64,000 nt of DNA from Tanypteryx hageni (Eukaryota > Arthropoda > Insecta > Odonata > Petaluridae). Location of the stretch: NCBI GenBank assembly GCA_028673005.1, contig CM054114.1, positions 25,320,369 to 25,384,368 on the forward strand. Reading direction: 5' to 3'. The notes below the pieces were generated by a model. That model was not told where the DNA came from, did no database searches, and saw only the letters and a program-made list of their open reading frames with translations. Position 1 is the first letter of the stretch, and the number at the start of each line of letters is the position of its first letter. The position numbers and the translations under genes are program-made. Below are positions 48,546 to 59,800 of the stretch, in pieces.

Positions 48546-49800
48546 ACACTTCGAAGATCATCACGAGGATTCTTAATAAAAGGCTGTAGAAAAAGGAAGA
48601 AGAAATGCTTGGGGAAGATAAATTCAGTTTCAGAAAAGGACAAGGACCTAGAGATGCTATAATGGTAGTTAGAATCATATCTGAAAGGGCAATAGTGTAC
48701 AGTCAAGATATCGGCGTATGTTTTGTAGACTGGCAGAAGGCTTTTGATAGAGTCAATTAGGTAATGTTGATGAAGATATTAAAGGATATAGGTGTAGACT
48801 GGAAAGACAAGAGACTGATCAGGAATCTATATGAGAATCAAGTTGTAAAGGTCAAGTTGGAGAATGCGGACACCTACGGAGTAAATATCGATAGAGGAGT
48901 AAGACAGGGCTGCTGACTATTACCGACCCTATTCAATACATATGGGGCAAGTCTAATGCAAGCAGCGTTAGAAAGCACTGGAGATTTTAAAATCGGAGGA
49001 AGGATTATAAGAACAGTAAAATACGCGGATGATCAAGTACTTCTAGCAAAAAAGGAAGAAGAACTCCAGAAAATGATAAATAGACTAGTAATAACAGATA
49101 GATAATACGGCATGGAAATAAATACAGAAAAACCCAAGGTCATTCGAATATCGGGCAAAGAAGAGAATATAAACATATGCATTGGAGGAAAGCCTTTAGA
49201 ACATGTTTCAGATTATAAATATTTTGGAAGCATCATAACAAGAGAAGCAAAATGTATATCTGGACTAGAATAGGAAAAGAAATAGTGGCTTTCAGAAGAA
49301 AAAAACACCTACTTACGGAGAATGAAAGAGAGGATATCCGCAAGAAGCTCATAAAATTCTATGTATGGAGTATAGCTTAGTACAGGGCAGAAACATGGAT
49401 GTTAAGCAAAAATGACATCAAATACTTGGAAAGCTTTGAAATGTGGACTTGGAGGAGAATGTTGAAGATAAAATGGACAGATAGGATGAAAATCGATGAG
49501 GTGCTAAAAAGAGTAGGAGAGAAGCGAATGATTATACAGACTATTAGAAAGAGAAAGGCAAACTGGGTTGAACATTACCTGAGGAGAGAGAGTATGATTA
49601 AACACGTGTTAGAAGGAAAACTAGATGGGAAAAGAGAAAAAGGTAGGAAAAGGTTTCAGCTGATAGACGATTTGAAAGGGAAAGAGAATTATCAAGATAT
49701 GAAGAGGACAGCGGAAAATAGGAGTATGTGGAAAACCAGGTTTAACCAAGAATAAGCACGGACCTGTCTACGGACAGACTACCTATTATGATGATGATAT
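48546..49800 (+). pseudogene. RTE-like LINE reverse transcriptase, dead
   Basis: A 5'-truncated non-LTR polymerase. In one frame: KIITRILNKRL, GEDKFSFRKGQGPRDAI, VCFVDWQKAFDRVN (motif A), RGVRQGC ... PTLFN (motif B), KYADDQVLLA (motif C) and YKYFGSIIT. A frameshift near 49265 leads into FRRKKHLLTENE, KLIKFYVWSIA, YLESFEMWTWRRML and a basic C terminus ending at 49755. TAG, TGA or TAA interrupt the frame at 48587, 48758, 48914, 49103, 49271 and 49378. The C-terminal WxWRRM region and a GATGATGAT tail (49789-49799) fit RTE-type elements. The endonuclease is absent. Confidence 0.85.
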
Positions 49801-49804
49801 AAGG

Positions 49805-50670
49805 CAGGGGTGGCCAACAGGTCGATCGCGATCGACTAGCCGATCGCGGAGACATTTTCAGCCGATCGCGGCAGTGTTCGCAATTTCCGTATTTTCGTAA
49901 TTTGTTGAGTGAAACAATAAATTTTCTTCAACAAAAAAAACGATGAATACAAGAATTTCTATGATGAAAGCTGGCTCTGTGATCTAGCGTTTCTAACAGA
50001 TTTTACAGTTAAATTTAGCGTTTTGAATTTAGAACGGCAAAGAAGAAATAAGACCATAAGTGAGATGATTTGTAGCCTTAACGCTTATAAAAATCAATTT
50101 CCAATGTTGATCAGCGATCTCCAAAAACAAAACTTTGATCACTTTCCAAATATGAAAGACCATTTGCAAAAATATCCTAGTTTTATTTTTACGTCTGAAA
50201 AATACAGAGTATAAATGAAAAGCGTTATGGAGGACTTTGATGTCAGATTCAATGATTTTAAAAAATCGAAGGTATTGTTCAGTATCTTTATTTTCCATTT
50301 AAAGCTGATTTAAATAGAAAGCATATTGCGAAAAAAATTGCTGACATTTTTTACGTGGAAAAAACTATACTTGAAAACGAAACTATAACACTGCAATCCG
50401 ATCTATTCTTAAGAGCTAGGGAGTCAGAGGAAGGCTTTAGGAAATATGATAGTCGGGAAAATATTCAAACACTATAAAATGTAGTCAATATATCCATTTA
50501 TGTTTTGGATCCACATACTTATGTGAATCGGCGTTTTCATATTTAAAGCTAACGAAGACGAAGCATCGTTCCTTGCTTACCTATTCCTATACTGAAGGTG
50601 CTTTAAGATTGTCCCTGTCGAGGTACACACCCCACTATGAAAGCTTAGCAGAACAAACTTCTCATTAATT
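49805..50670 (+). pseudogene. hAT transposase relic (GTF2IRD2/ZBED-like)
   Basis: CAGGGGTGGCCAAC at 49805 is a hAT-type terminus, followed by GATCGCG-rich subterminal repeats. From about 49943 a frame reads DEYKNFYDESWLCDLAFLTDF and continues through NKTISEMICSLNAY and FDHFPNMKDHLQ to TAA at 50212. Further codons resume after it. A second piece near 50505-50660 reads STYLCESAF-like, LKLTKTKHRSRL and GALRLSLSRYTPHYES, resembling the hAT C-terminal dimerisation region. The BED finger, most catalytic residues and the 3' terminus are missing. It starts 5 bp after the RTE-like element's tail. Confidence 0.7.
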
Positions 50671-50962
50671 AAAATAAAAGTTATCTTCATTTTTTGTTTA
50701 TATATATTTCAAAATGTTTAATGTCAAAATGCTTATTTGAAGTGTTCTTCGTTCATTCAATAAATTCAATAAACTTTGTAATATCGAAATTTGTATATTT
50801 TGAAATGAGTAATTTTTATTCGCACCATAACTTACAACACTCCCCCTTCTCGCTAACCTTATTGGTCATCCACTCTTTCCTCTCTCCTCCAATCATCAAC
50901 CTCCTCACATCACCCTGTCATCCTTTACCCATTGTGTAACTTACCTTCAGTTACTCTCTCTG

Positions 50963-51697
50963 TGTAAGCATTTCATCTCACATTGAAAAAATATTAATTT
51001 TTCAGAGATATTTCATCATGGGAAATATTTCTTTAATTCCTAAGATTTCTCCTCTATGCCGTTTTTCGTTTTATCCTCATCGAAAAAAATTGAGTAAAAC
51101 AATCACTAATTTTTGCAATTTTAGGAATATTTAAAATTTTCTACATTGGATTAATAATGCCACATATTTCTGCCAAATTTTAAATTTGTTGTACATTTAG
51201 AAGTGAAATAACATTTATCTAATTGTTTAAAATTAATTCATTTTTAACGGCCGCAATAACAACTTCGGGGATACACTGAAATATTTTTTCATTTATATCG
51301 ACTAATCTCTAGATAACTAAAAAATTTCGGCTCGCTATCTTGCTTCGTAGTATCTAAACATTTACCTATTTGTTTAAATTTTAAGAATTTTTAACTGCCA
51401 AACATATTATAATATCAAATTTTAAATAATCCTTTTTTTACTAATACTACCTAAAAAGTCAGCTCCGTAGCACATCCGGAAATACATAAACCATGAAATT
51501 TTTAAAAAGCAATTTCGAATTTTTAGCGGCCGCATTGTTGAACTTTTTCAAGATTTTCGTTTTTTCTGTTCGGTTTTGCACATAATCCTACCTACGAAAA
51601 AAATTTTTGTCCGCCGCTTTTCTGGAAGTGCCTAAACATTATTATCCTCCTATGTATATGTATCTCCTCCTCTGTAAGGAACGTCTATACATAATAA
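50963..51697 (-). mobile_element. non-autonomous Helitron, copy 4 (diverged, 3' hairpin lost)
   Basis: Reverse-oriented copy of the 25.6-27.9 kb family. GTAAGCATTTCATCTCAC at the left equals the subterminal 3' part. Middle blocks (TAACTGCCAAAC, TAGCACATCC, AGCGGCCGCATTG) match F3. The right end (TTATCCTCCTATGTATA, CCTCCTCTGTAAGGAACGTC) equals the 5' head. It spans almost the whole length of F3 with more substitutions and lacks the terminal hairpin and CTRR. Confidence 0.75.
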
Positions 51698-53740
51698 TAG
51701 TAATTTTGCACGAGATTTTCTTCTTTTTACCCTCATTCTTTTACTTATTTTACCTTTTCTCATTCATTGTATATATAAGTATACATTTATATGTGTGCGT
51801 ATGCATGTGTGTGTGTGAGTGTGTGTGTAGTGTTAAACTGTTAAGGCTTGAAAACTCTAACCCAATGAGAAAAAAGAAATAGTTCAACTTATCGAAACTT
51901 AAAAGCTAGCGATCTTAATTTCAATTAAAACGGGAGGGAAAGAAATATACATATTATCTTCGATTCACCCAGAATTCGAGTTATGGAAATACTAATTTTC
52001 AGGGTCGAGTTATGGCAGTGTATTCGAATGAAACGGATAAATTGTGTCACATCTGCAAGAAATTAATATGACAAAATATAAATAGTTTTCGTTGAGATGC
52101 TTTTTTGCCAGTGACCCTTTGAATGGGGCCCCGGTTCGCTATTATCACGCGACGGTACTGTTATATTCCTAATTATATAAACGGCAAAAATCCCACTGTC
52201 AAATCCTTCCACAATAAATTATCCAATATAGAAGTGGTAGAGCAACTAGGATAAAACGCAAAACGGTAATGGCTATAACAATACATAAATATCACTAGAG
52301 TAAACAAATAACGTTGAAATGGCAATGCCACTGAGACGTGAGGTCATGCGGCGCGAGTTAAAAGAATCCAATGATCAGTGATCTCGGAGAAGAAGAAAAA
52401 ACATCCAGAGAAACAAATGAGAAAGACTGCGAATATAAAATAGCCTTCCTTTGAGATGAAAGCAGAAAAAAAGAGAGGAAAACGGACTAACAAAAGGGTT
52501 AGGGCCTTAGTGGATACGCAAAGATCGGAAGCGAAACGCTATTAAAAATTAGTGGGCACATCTTTAAAAAAGAAAGAAGGAAAAAAAGTCTGGAAATGAG
52601 ATTGCCATTCGGAAGGAGTCGTGATGAGAATCCGAGTAGAAGGAAGATCTCGGGAAAAATGCTTTAAAGAATAAGAGAGGTCGAGAAAGAAGTAAAGCGA
52701 CTCGGAGAAAAAATATGAGAGGGGAATAGGAAAATGTAGAGGAAATCCTGCTTCTATGACCGTTTTATGCAGCGAAAAAGGTGAAAGGATAAAAGGGAGG
52801 CAAGGCCGTTAAAGTTTAAGAGTTAGGGCAATAATCCGCAAGGATCCCGGCTTTTGTCATGTCTTTTTTTTATTAAAGCTCGCAAAAAATAGATCTGTGC
52901 CAGTTACCAAGGTAACGTTTATACACTTCATTAGCCAGAGTTTTATCAGCTGGGAAATTTGAGTGGAAATATAAAAAATTTTATACCATCTTCCATTACT
53001 TTGGCCTTATCAGGACTGTTCACCGTACAAGCGTACAGTTCTTCGCTATACCATATCATTGCAGCGGATGCGCGTACACGTGTACGGACGTCAGCTACTC
53101 GTTAAACCATGTATTTACCTTTCATTTTGCGAAAAGATAATCACAGATACCGAGGACCGTTGAAACAGCCGCTTTGTGTGTCGAACGAAGGTAGAAATCG
53201 AGAGATTAAAAGATTGGTCTCCGGGCTTCCCGCTTTTCTGTTGGCTATGAAGCTATCGCTGTTAAAAATCTCATAGAGACTTTTACGCCGACCCCGTATA
53301 AAATATGCGGGCGAAATCACTTGTAACCACAATATCATGATCACATATATCATCGCAATGATGAAAGACTTTTGTTTCACGTTTATGATTCACATTATAT
53401 AAGACTACAAAATGTTACCTTTTAGTGATATGCCATCTTTGTGATTACCCATTAAACCGGATGTCATATTCACTTCCTAATGTGCCCTGCCCAGGCGATT
53501 AATGATTGTCCTTCTTTCTGTTGATAAGCTGATTTTAAAAGCCGTGGACGTGAATATACTAGAGTAATCATCCATCAATAATGAAGAGTACGCATGAATA
53601 AGGTATCGAATTGAAATGAAAACACCTCAAATTCTCCCTTCCTCACACTTTCACCTCCTTCATCTATACTATAGATTCTATAGCGATAGAACATGTTTGT
53701 GTGCCCCTGGATCTTATGCCATCGGCGATGCATATAGTTG
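51698..53740. other. noncoding
   Basis: A short TG-rich stretch (51790-51835). GAGTTATGG repeats near 51980-52015 resemble pogo-type ends. 52380-52800 is purine-rich. A 14-bp palindrome around CACGTG lies at 53073-53086. No gene recognised. Confidence 0.45.
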
Positions 53741-53990
53741 AGCGTGACAGACAGACAGACAAACAAACGACTTTATTAGGGCGAAATTGAGACTATGTAG
53801 TCCCTTATTACATTTAACCCTTTCGTCATATAAGTAATTACAATATTTACAAAATAAGAGAAATTAATTACATACAGATTTCATCAAAATACATATTAAT
53901 TACAAGTTAATATATTTGTTAGTAGATAACAGAGCATTAAAAAGAATGTTAGTTTTGTGGGTCATAAAAAACTGTGTATCAGTGACGGGA
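53741..53990 (-). mobile_element. retroposon 3' end, copy 6 (inverted)
   Basis: Minus-strand copy: AAAGGGTTAAATGTAATAAG, ACTACATAGTCTCAATTTCG, CCCTAATAAAGTCG and a GTTTGTTTGTCTGTC tail at 53745-53770. The upstream AT-rich body (53822-53990) matches the body of the 11.5-kb copy (AACTAACATTC, GTAATTACTTATATGA-like). The only copy without a long CT tract after its tail. Confidence 0.7.
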
Positions 53991-54717
53991 GTTAAAAACC
54001 TAGTATCTCTTTATTTATATAGGATATGATATTAATAACCAAATAAAATACGGCTTATGACGGATGGCGCTTTCGCGCCGATACCCAATTCCAAAAATGG
54101 AGAGCTATGAAAATAAGTGTCATCTCGTAATTAACTTCCTCTCCGTTATAAATGACTGAAAATCCGCTGCTTATTTAATTGTCCCGAAACTATCCGAGAC
54201 ACGAGAAAGGGTTAATGGCATTAGATTCGCGTTCGCTCTAAATCCGTTAAAATAAAAGAGAGAGAGGGAGCGAGTAACGTCGCCAATAAGAGTAAAAGTG
54301 GCGAAACAAATGAATGCTGCAGAGTCTTAGACCATTAAATAAATAATAAACAGCAATGTTAATTTCTTCATAAACTCCGATTCCATTTATTTCTATCGCC
54401 TCACTTTACTTTTTTAAAATCAAAACAAATGAACATTTTCCTCTACATGACTATAAAAAGAAGAGGATCGTTTGTTCATTTACCTTTGGATAAAAAGAAA
54501 CGCGAAGACAAGTTCGGGCCCTTCCTTTCACTGCGACTGAAACATTCAATGATTTTCAAGGCTTCGAGTCCGTTACAAAATCGTGCAAAAGTGACATCGA
54601 TGGCCGTGCAATTTAAAGGACGTCTCTCGAGTGAAAACCGTGCTAAACGAAAAAGTGTATAGCGAGGGATGGGATATTTTTCTTTTCAAATGATAGTTAC
54701 AAAAATTAGATAAAATA
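53991..54717. other. noncoding
   Basis: AT-rich, then a GC-richer frame at 54429-54662 with no recognisable domain. Confidence 0.45.
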
Positions 54718-55035
54718 CAGCCAAACCTCGATTTAGCGCCAGCGTTGGTCCATCAATGATATTGGCGTTAATGCGGGGATAGTAGTAAATCGAGGTCAAA
54801 CCCTGATGTAGCGTCCTATGGGTCCCCCTGTGTAATGCCACCCACGCATATCGCCCAAGAATTTTTGGGAGCAGAACTTCCATCTTATGAGTACATAGAG
54901 CAGCAATCATACACCTCGATTTACCGCCACTCCCGCTTGGTCTATCTAATAATAAGATGGAGCTGTTCACAAAGATTCATGGGCGGTATGCGGGAGCAGC
55001 ACTATATAGGGGGACGCTAAATAGGGGTTTGACTG
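54718..55035. mobile_element. compound pogo-like MITE, 318 bp
   Basis: CAGCCAAACCTCGATTTAGCG at the left and, complemented, CAGTCAAACCCCTATTTAGCG at the right, both next to TA (54716-54717 and 55036-55037), as for Tc1/mariner-pogo insertions. Further inverted TIR-like pieces inside (TAAATCGAGGT at 54787, TCAAACCCTGATGTAGCG from 54796 and CCTCGATTTACCGCC at 54914) suggest one copy inserted into or fused with another. The segment 54796-54940 aligns with the MITE at 23616-23787. Confidence 0.7.
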
Positions 55036-55037
55036 TA

Positions 55038-56814
55038 TCGCAGAAACTCATTTGGAAACAGTTCCAAAATAATTCATATCTGCGCTTTTTATGAGCCGCC
55101 TAACACAAGCAACGTTCAGGCAATTAACACCTTCTAAAAGCAATTAACTGGATTCAAAGTGCGTTATTCGATCGCGTAGAACTCTTTAACTAATTGCAAC
55201 ACTGAGTGCTTCGCGAAAATATCGAGTGAAAGCATCGTTCTCGGCTCACGTTCTCTCTGGTTCGAAACGTTAATTATTCCAATCAGTTGTAAGTGAATTG
55301 ATGTCTCATGCCAATTTATTACGAATATGCCCGCAATATTTCGAACTAAATTAAACTGATTGGCTTTTTATAAGCCGTCAATTGCCCGAGCGTTCCATTT
55401 TAGGCGACCTGAAATACCCGAATATATGGATATTAAAAAAAAAACTATTTCTCCATCACCACACGCACTTCTTACTTCGTTATAGCTAATAGGAATCGGA
55501 TAGCTATCATATTCGGAATCGACCGCTATGAAAGCTCCACCACTCGAGAGACTTCTATGATATTTTCGAAATACCCTGCGATCAAGGGAAAAATCTCTTC
55601 ACCGGCTGTCTTAATTGATCCAATTATCACTATTGATGGCAATTAATTATCCAGCAATTTACCGTGACCAAATTAATTTTATCGTTTGGAAGAAGGACCT
55701 GAAGGTGCCATTTTTTGTCTTTACATTATTTGTTGTGCTATTCTAAATAGCTTCTTCCGGTATTCATTCTTTGGCAAGTTTAATGTTGATGCGCGCCTCT
55801 TTCATTGATTGCCTCACGAAAATATTACTCGGAAGATATTTAGTATCCATATTGCTCGGAAGATATTGAGTATCCTTTAACTAACTTTTTACTTAACAAC
55901 TCTCTTTTGACATTGCGCAATTCCTCGAATTCTGGGGGAAACCCATACCTAACCTTAAAAATACCCAGGCGCGATCGCTGAGATTCCTTTAAAGTTAACT
56001 TAACTAGTACTTTTCTTATTATTCTTTATTTACCCCGTGGAATATATGGAATATGCAGTATACTCCCGATTGACCGAATGTCAAGAAACCGGAATTCTGA
56101 TAAACCGTCATTTAAAAAACGTCTGTAGATTTTTATCCTTCATTACGTACTTACCCTTATGTGTGGTTTATAGATGTCCTATTCTTAAAAAAAGCGTAAA
56201 TGCGTATCACGGCGCTATTTGAACTGAACTGTGAATTAGCCTTTCGTTTAAGTGTTTCCTTTGCTTTCTTAATATTTACTCTTTTCCACTCGTACACACT
56301 ACGGAAATTTTGTATTTGTAAATTTTAGTATAACTTTTAGCTGAAATTGATTAACGGGAACTGGATGTTTACTCTTGTCATTGTTTCGTTTTTTGCAAAT
56401 TACTATTTCAAACCTTTATGAATATAGATGTTACTTATTATAAACATTATATAACATATTATTCACTAAAGTTTAGTCTGTAATATTTATGGAGAAAATG
56501 AAATTTTTATAGAACTGTATAGACGATAGTCAATCAATGTAAATATAAAGGTGCATGAGACCCACCCAACCCTTTCGTAAAGTTGCCATCTCTTCAACAG
56601 CATGGTTACGGTCAAATATGCAACCCCAATGGCGATCACCTTGTTCAGTGAAAACGAGAGAAAAATGCCTCAATCCGAGAGATCTTACCCTATTCCGGGA
56701 GACTTCAGGCGAATCCGGGAGGGTTTGCAACTCTAACTACGGCACGTTTACATCGTTCAAACGGAATATCCAATTAACCGGAATATCCTCGGTTCAGAGG
56801 CAAATCAGGAGTTT
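55038..56814. other. noncoding, with a TAATTA-rich patch
   Basis: 55610-55680 has several AATTGATC, CAATTA and TTAATTA motifs, like homeodomain sites. This is weak evidence for a regulatory element. Frames at 56037-56222 and 56555-56821 are unrecognised. Confidence 0.4.
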
Positions 56815-57480
56815 ACCTTAGCAGGAAAATCGAAAAGGATAGAGAAGAGAGGCACCGGTGGTGAGGGATGAACAGGAGGAAGAATGAGAGACAGAATAAG
56901 AGAGAGAAAGACGAAGACGAGACGAGGAAGAAGGACGAGGTAACGGGAGTTTGAGATGGAAGGAAGGTTTTGGAAGGTCCCCTCTCCTCATAAGAGGAGA
57001 GGTCGGAGGGTCCCACTTTAGACCGTGGTCAAGGACTTAAAAGTCACCCTTTTCTTCTCTTCCCGTCCTTCACCGCACGACACTTCGCATTGGTTTTTCT
57101 CTTCTAGAGGGAGGAAGGAGCCGCGGGTGGAGGTGGCGTAAGTGGATCGAGAGATAGGAGAGAGGGAGAGATACATCAAGAGGGTTGGAATCGTGAGGAA
57201 ACGGCGACTCCTGTGTGAGTGGAAGGGGCTTCTTTGAGTTTGGGTGGGGAAAGATCGGATGAGGGTGCGTGAAGATGGGAAACGTGGGGTAGTGGATAGG
57301 ATAGGGGAAAGGTGGATTGACGTGGGGAAAATATCAGTATTAGGGTGGGATTGAGTGTGGGAAGAAAAGGAGGAGGGAGTAAGAAAGAAAAAGGTGATGG
57401 AAAAGATGGGATGGAGTAGGAAAGGTGGGAATGGATAAGAAGGGGTGGAAAGGAGTGGGAAGAGAAGTGTGTGTATATAT
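56815..57480. repeat. polypurine zone, part 1
   Basis: The plus strand is G/A-rich with degenerate GGTGGGA and GATGGGA units. Pro/Ser/Leu-rich frames on the minus strand are compositional. Confidence 0.7.
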
Positions 57481-57486
57481 ATTTTT

Positions 57487-57745
57487 GACTAATCAAGCTC
57501 TTGGATTATTATAGCTATAACTCCTTCCACACCGAATAAACACACAAGGGAGGAGAGAAACCCGGTGCAAGCATTAGCCTTCTCTTAACGAAGAGCACCA
57601 AGGTGGCCGATGGCTTAACGTCCCTTCCGAAGGACGAAACGCTGACTTATCGCGGTCTCCTTAAACCACACAAATAGGGGGCCGGGCGACCTTGAAAAAT
57701 CCTACTCCCGCAGGATTCGTGCCCGCTGTCATTTCGATCAGCAGA
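57487..57745 (-). mobile_element. SINE copy 3
   Basis: Same order of blocks as 34566-34854 and the same orientation: TAATCAAGCTCTTGGATTATT, TAACTCCTTCCACACC, AAGAGCACCAAGG and AACGTCCCTTCCGAAGGACG. A degraded head has GGCACGAATCC as B box. It interrupts the polypurine zone. Confidence 0.75.
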
Positions 57746-57972
57746 CGAGTAGCGGGATGAGAGTAGAATGGGACGGGTTGGTAGAATAAGTGGTGTGATG
57801 GGTGGGAAGAGAAGACAAGGGGTGAGATGAGATAGGAAAGGGGTGGGAAGGAAAAGGAAGGGATTGGATGGGGTGGGGAGGGGTGGAAAAATGGGATGAG
57901 AATGGTACGGGTAGGCAGGGTAAGGAATGTGACCGAAAGTATTGGGAAGCGATGGCAAGTGGTGAGATGGGA
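57746..57972. repeat. GGTGGGA-type purine repeat
   Basis: G/A/T-rich degenerate short units between the SINE and the hAT element. Confidence 0.6.
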
Positions 57973-57980
57973 TGGTAAAC

Positions 57981-58810
57981 TAGGGTGACCAGACGTCCCG
58001 GAAATTCCGGGACTGTCCGGGATTTTGACTTAACGTTCTGCTGTCCCGATAAAGTTCTTTGGGACACCCATTTGTCCGGGATCTTTTGTTTCTGCCTTAC
58101 GAAATCTCCTCGCCATAAAAATTTCATAAATGTGCTTAACCGGATTTACATTATATTGGAAAATACAAAAATTGCTTATTAAATAATTTTACGATCGGTG
58201 GTATTCCTATTATTCGGCGTTGAAATTCAAGTGCAGTGATGAAGAAATTCTCTGTCTTTTGGTTTGTTTCAGGGACATAAAGCACATGTAGAAAGAATGC
58301 TTCGAAAATAAACTTTGTGTGATCTGAAAAAACAGCCTTGACGATAAAACAATCAATACCATTATATTGGGTGTTTAAATTAATTATGAATTCAAGTTTT
58401 TTCCGATGATTAAAAACTATAAAAAGTTGAATGAGACAGTTTAAATAAATTATTGAGAAATTATATAAATTTATATAAAATGAAATAAGACATATAGTGT
58501 TATTTTATTATCTATGCTACTTGTATATATTTAACTTATTATTTGTTCTTAAAGTAATTGTTACCTATAAATTCTGATATATTGTGTTGTAAGATTTTTT
58601 ACATATTCATTAAATTGAAATTATTTGTTAATACATTGAACGAAACTGTTCTCTGTATTTCAAAAGCTTATTTACTTTTAATTTAAGTAAATATAATTAA
58701 AAAGAAACGAAAATTCAGGTGGTCCCGGATATTTTCCCATTATGCCCCGGATTTTCCTGTTCAGATCGTGTTATGTTCCTGTTTTGCCACCTAAGAAATT
58801 GGTCACCCTA
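57981..58810. mobile_element. non-autonomous hAT-like element, 830 bp
   Basis: Exact 10-bp terminal inverted repeats TAGGGTGACC/GGTCACCCTA. The flanks TGGTAAAC (57973-57980) and TGGGAAAC (58811-58818) match at 7 of 8 positions. Subterminal GTCCCGG/GTCCGGG motifs recur near both ends (58000-58080 and 58720-58750), as is usual for transposase-binding repeats. The AT-rich interior has no transposase. It contrasts sharply with the purine-rich host DNA. Confidence 0.8.
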
Positions 58811-58818
58811 TGGGAAAC

Positions 58819-59800
58819 GGTGTGAAAGACTGGAAAGAGATGGAAGAGGTAGGGATGAGAAGGGATGGGAAGTGGTGAGGTGAGGAAAACTGACTGGAGT
58901 GAAAGGGGAGAGAAGGGATGGAAAGTGATATAAAGGGTTGGGAAAAGGAGAGAAAGGGAGGATGGGGTGGGAAGGGGTTGGGAAGTGTGAGGAGAGATGG
59001 GAAGTGGTGGAAATTAATGGGGAGTGATGGAAAGTGGTGAGAATGCGCGGCAGGAGTTAAGAGGGGAGAAAAAAGAGGCTTTGCAGTGTAGGTAAGTCGA
59101 GAATAGGTGGGAATAAAACACGGGGAGAGTAAACGTAAAAAGTGGAATGAGGTTAAAAAATTGGTAGGGATAAAAAAAAGGTCAGAAAGATCGAGTAAGG
59201 AAGCGTGTTAAAAGGGACGAGAGGGAATTGAGAAAAGCGAGAGAAAGGTAATTCGGCTGAGATAGTGCTAGAAAAAAGTAGGGAGCCGGGCAACGTGGAA
59301 AGAAAAACGCAGAGGGACGCTAAAAAGAAGTGAGGTGGGGCGAAAATAGTCAGTAGGATGGCGAGAGGTTGATGGCAAAAGGTAAAAAATACAGTGGAAA
59401 AGGATGTGGTTGGAAGTGGTTAAAAAACTAAGGGGGATGAAAACGGATGAGAAAATAGGGTGGAAAGCGAAGGGAAAATGACGGAAGGGGGAACCCACAG
59501 CACACGAAAGAGAAGGAAGAAGAGGGTGCAGATATGGCGAAAGAGGTAGGTCGCGGTGGGATGGGGTTTTTTATTTTTTATTAGGTCGGAGTATGGGGGG
59601 AGAGCAGGACGAGTGGGAGATTTTTTTGGAGGGAAGAAGAGTTGAGTGCGGCGCGAAGAGAGGAGAGGATGGGAGTTTCGAGAGGGTTGGAGTTAAAGGA
59701 GTTGGGAGGGTAGGAGATGGGAGACACTCGAACACGTCTAATGATGAAAGGAGTCGCCGACTTTAGGGGGCTGGTTTCCACAGGAAAAGGAAACTCGGTT
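58819..59800. repeat. polypurine zone, part 2
   Basis: GATGGGAAGTGGTGA-like degenerate units to about 59040, then looser G/A-rich sequence. No gene; minus-strand frames are compositional. Confidence 0.65.
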
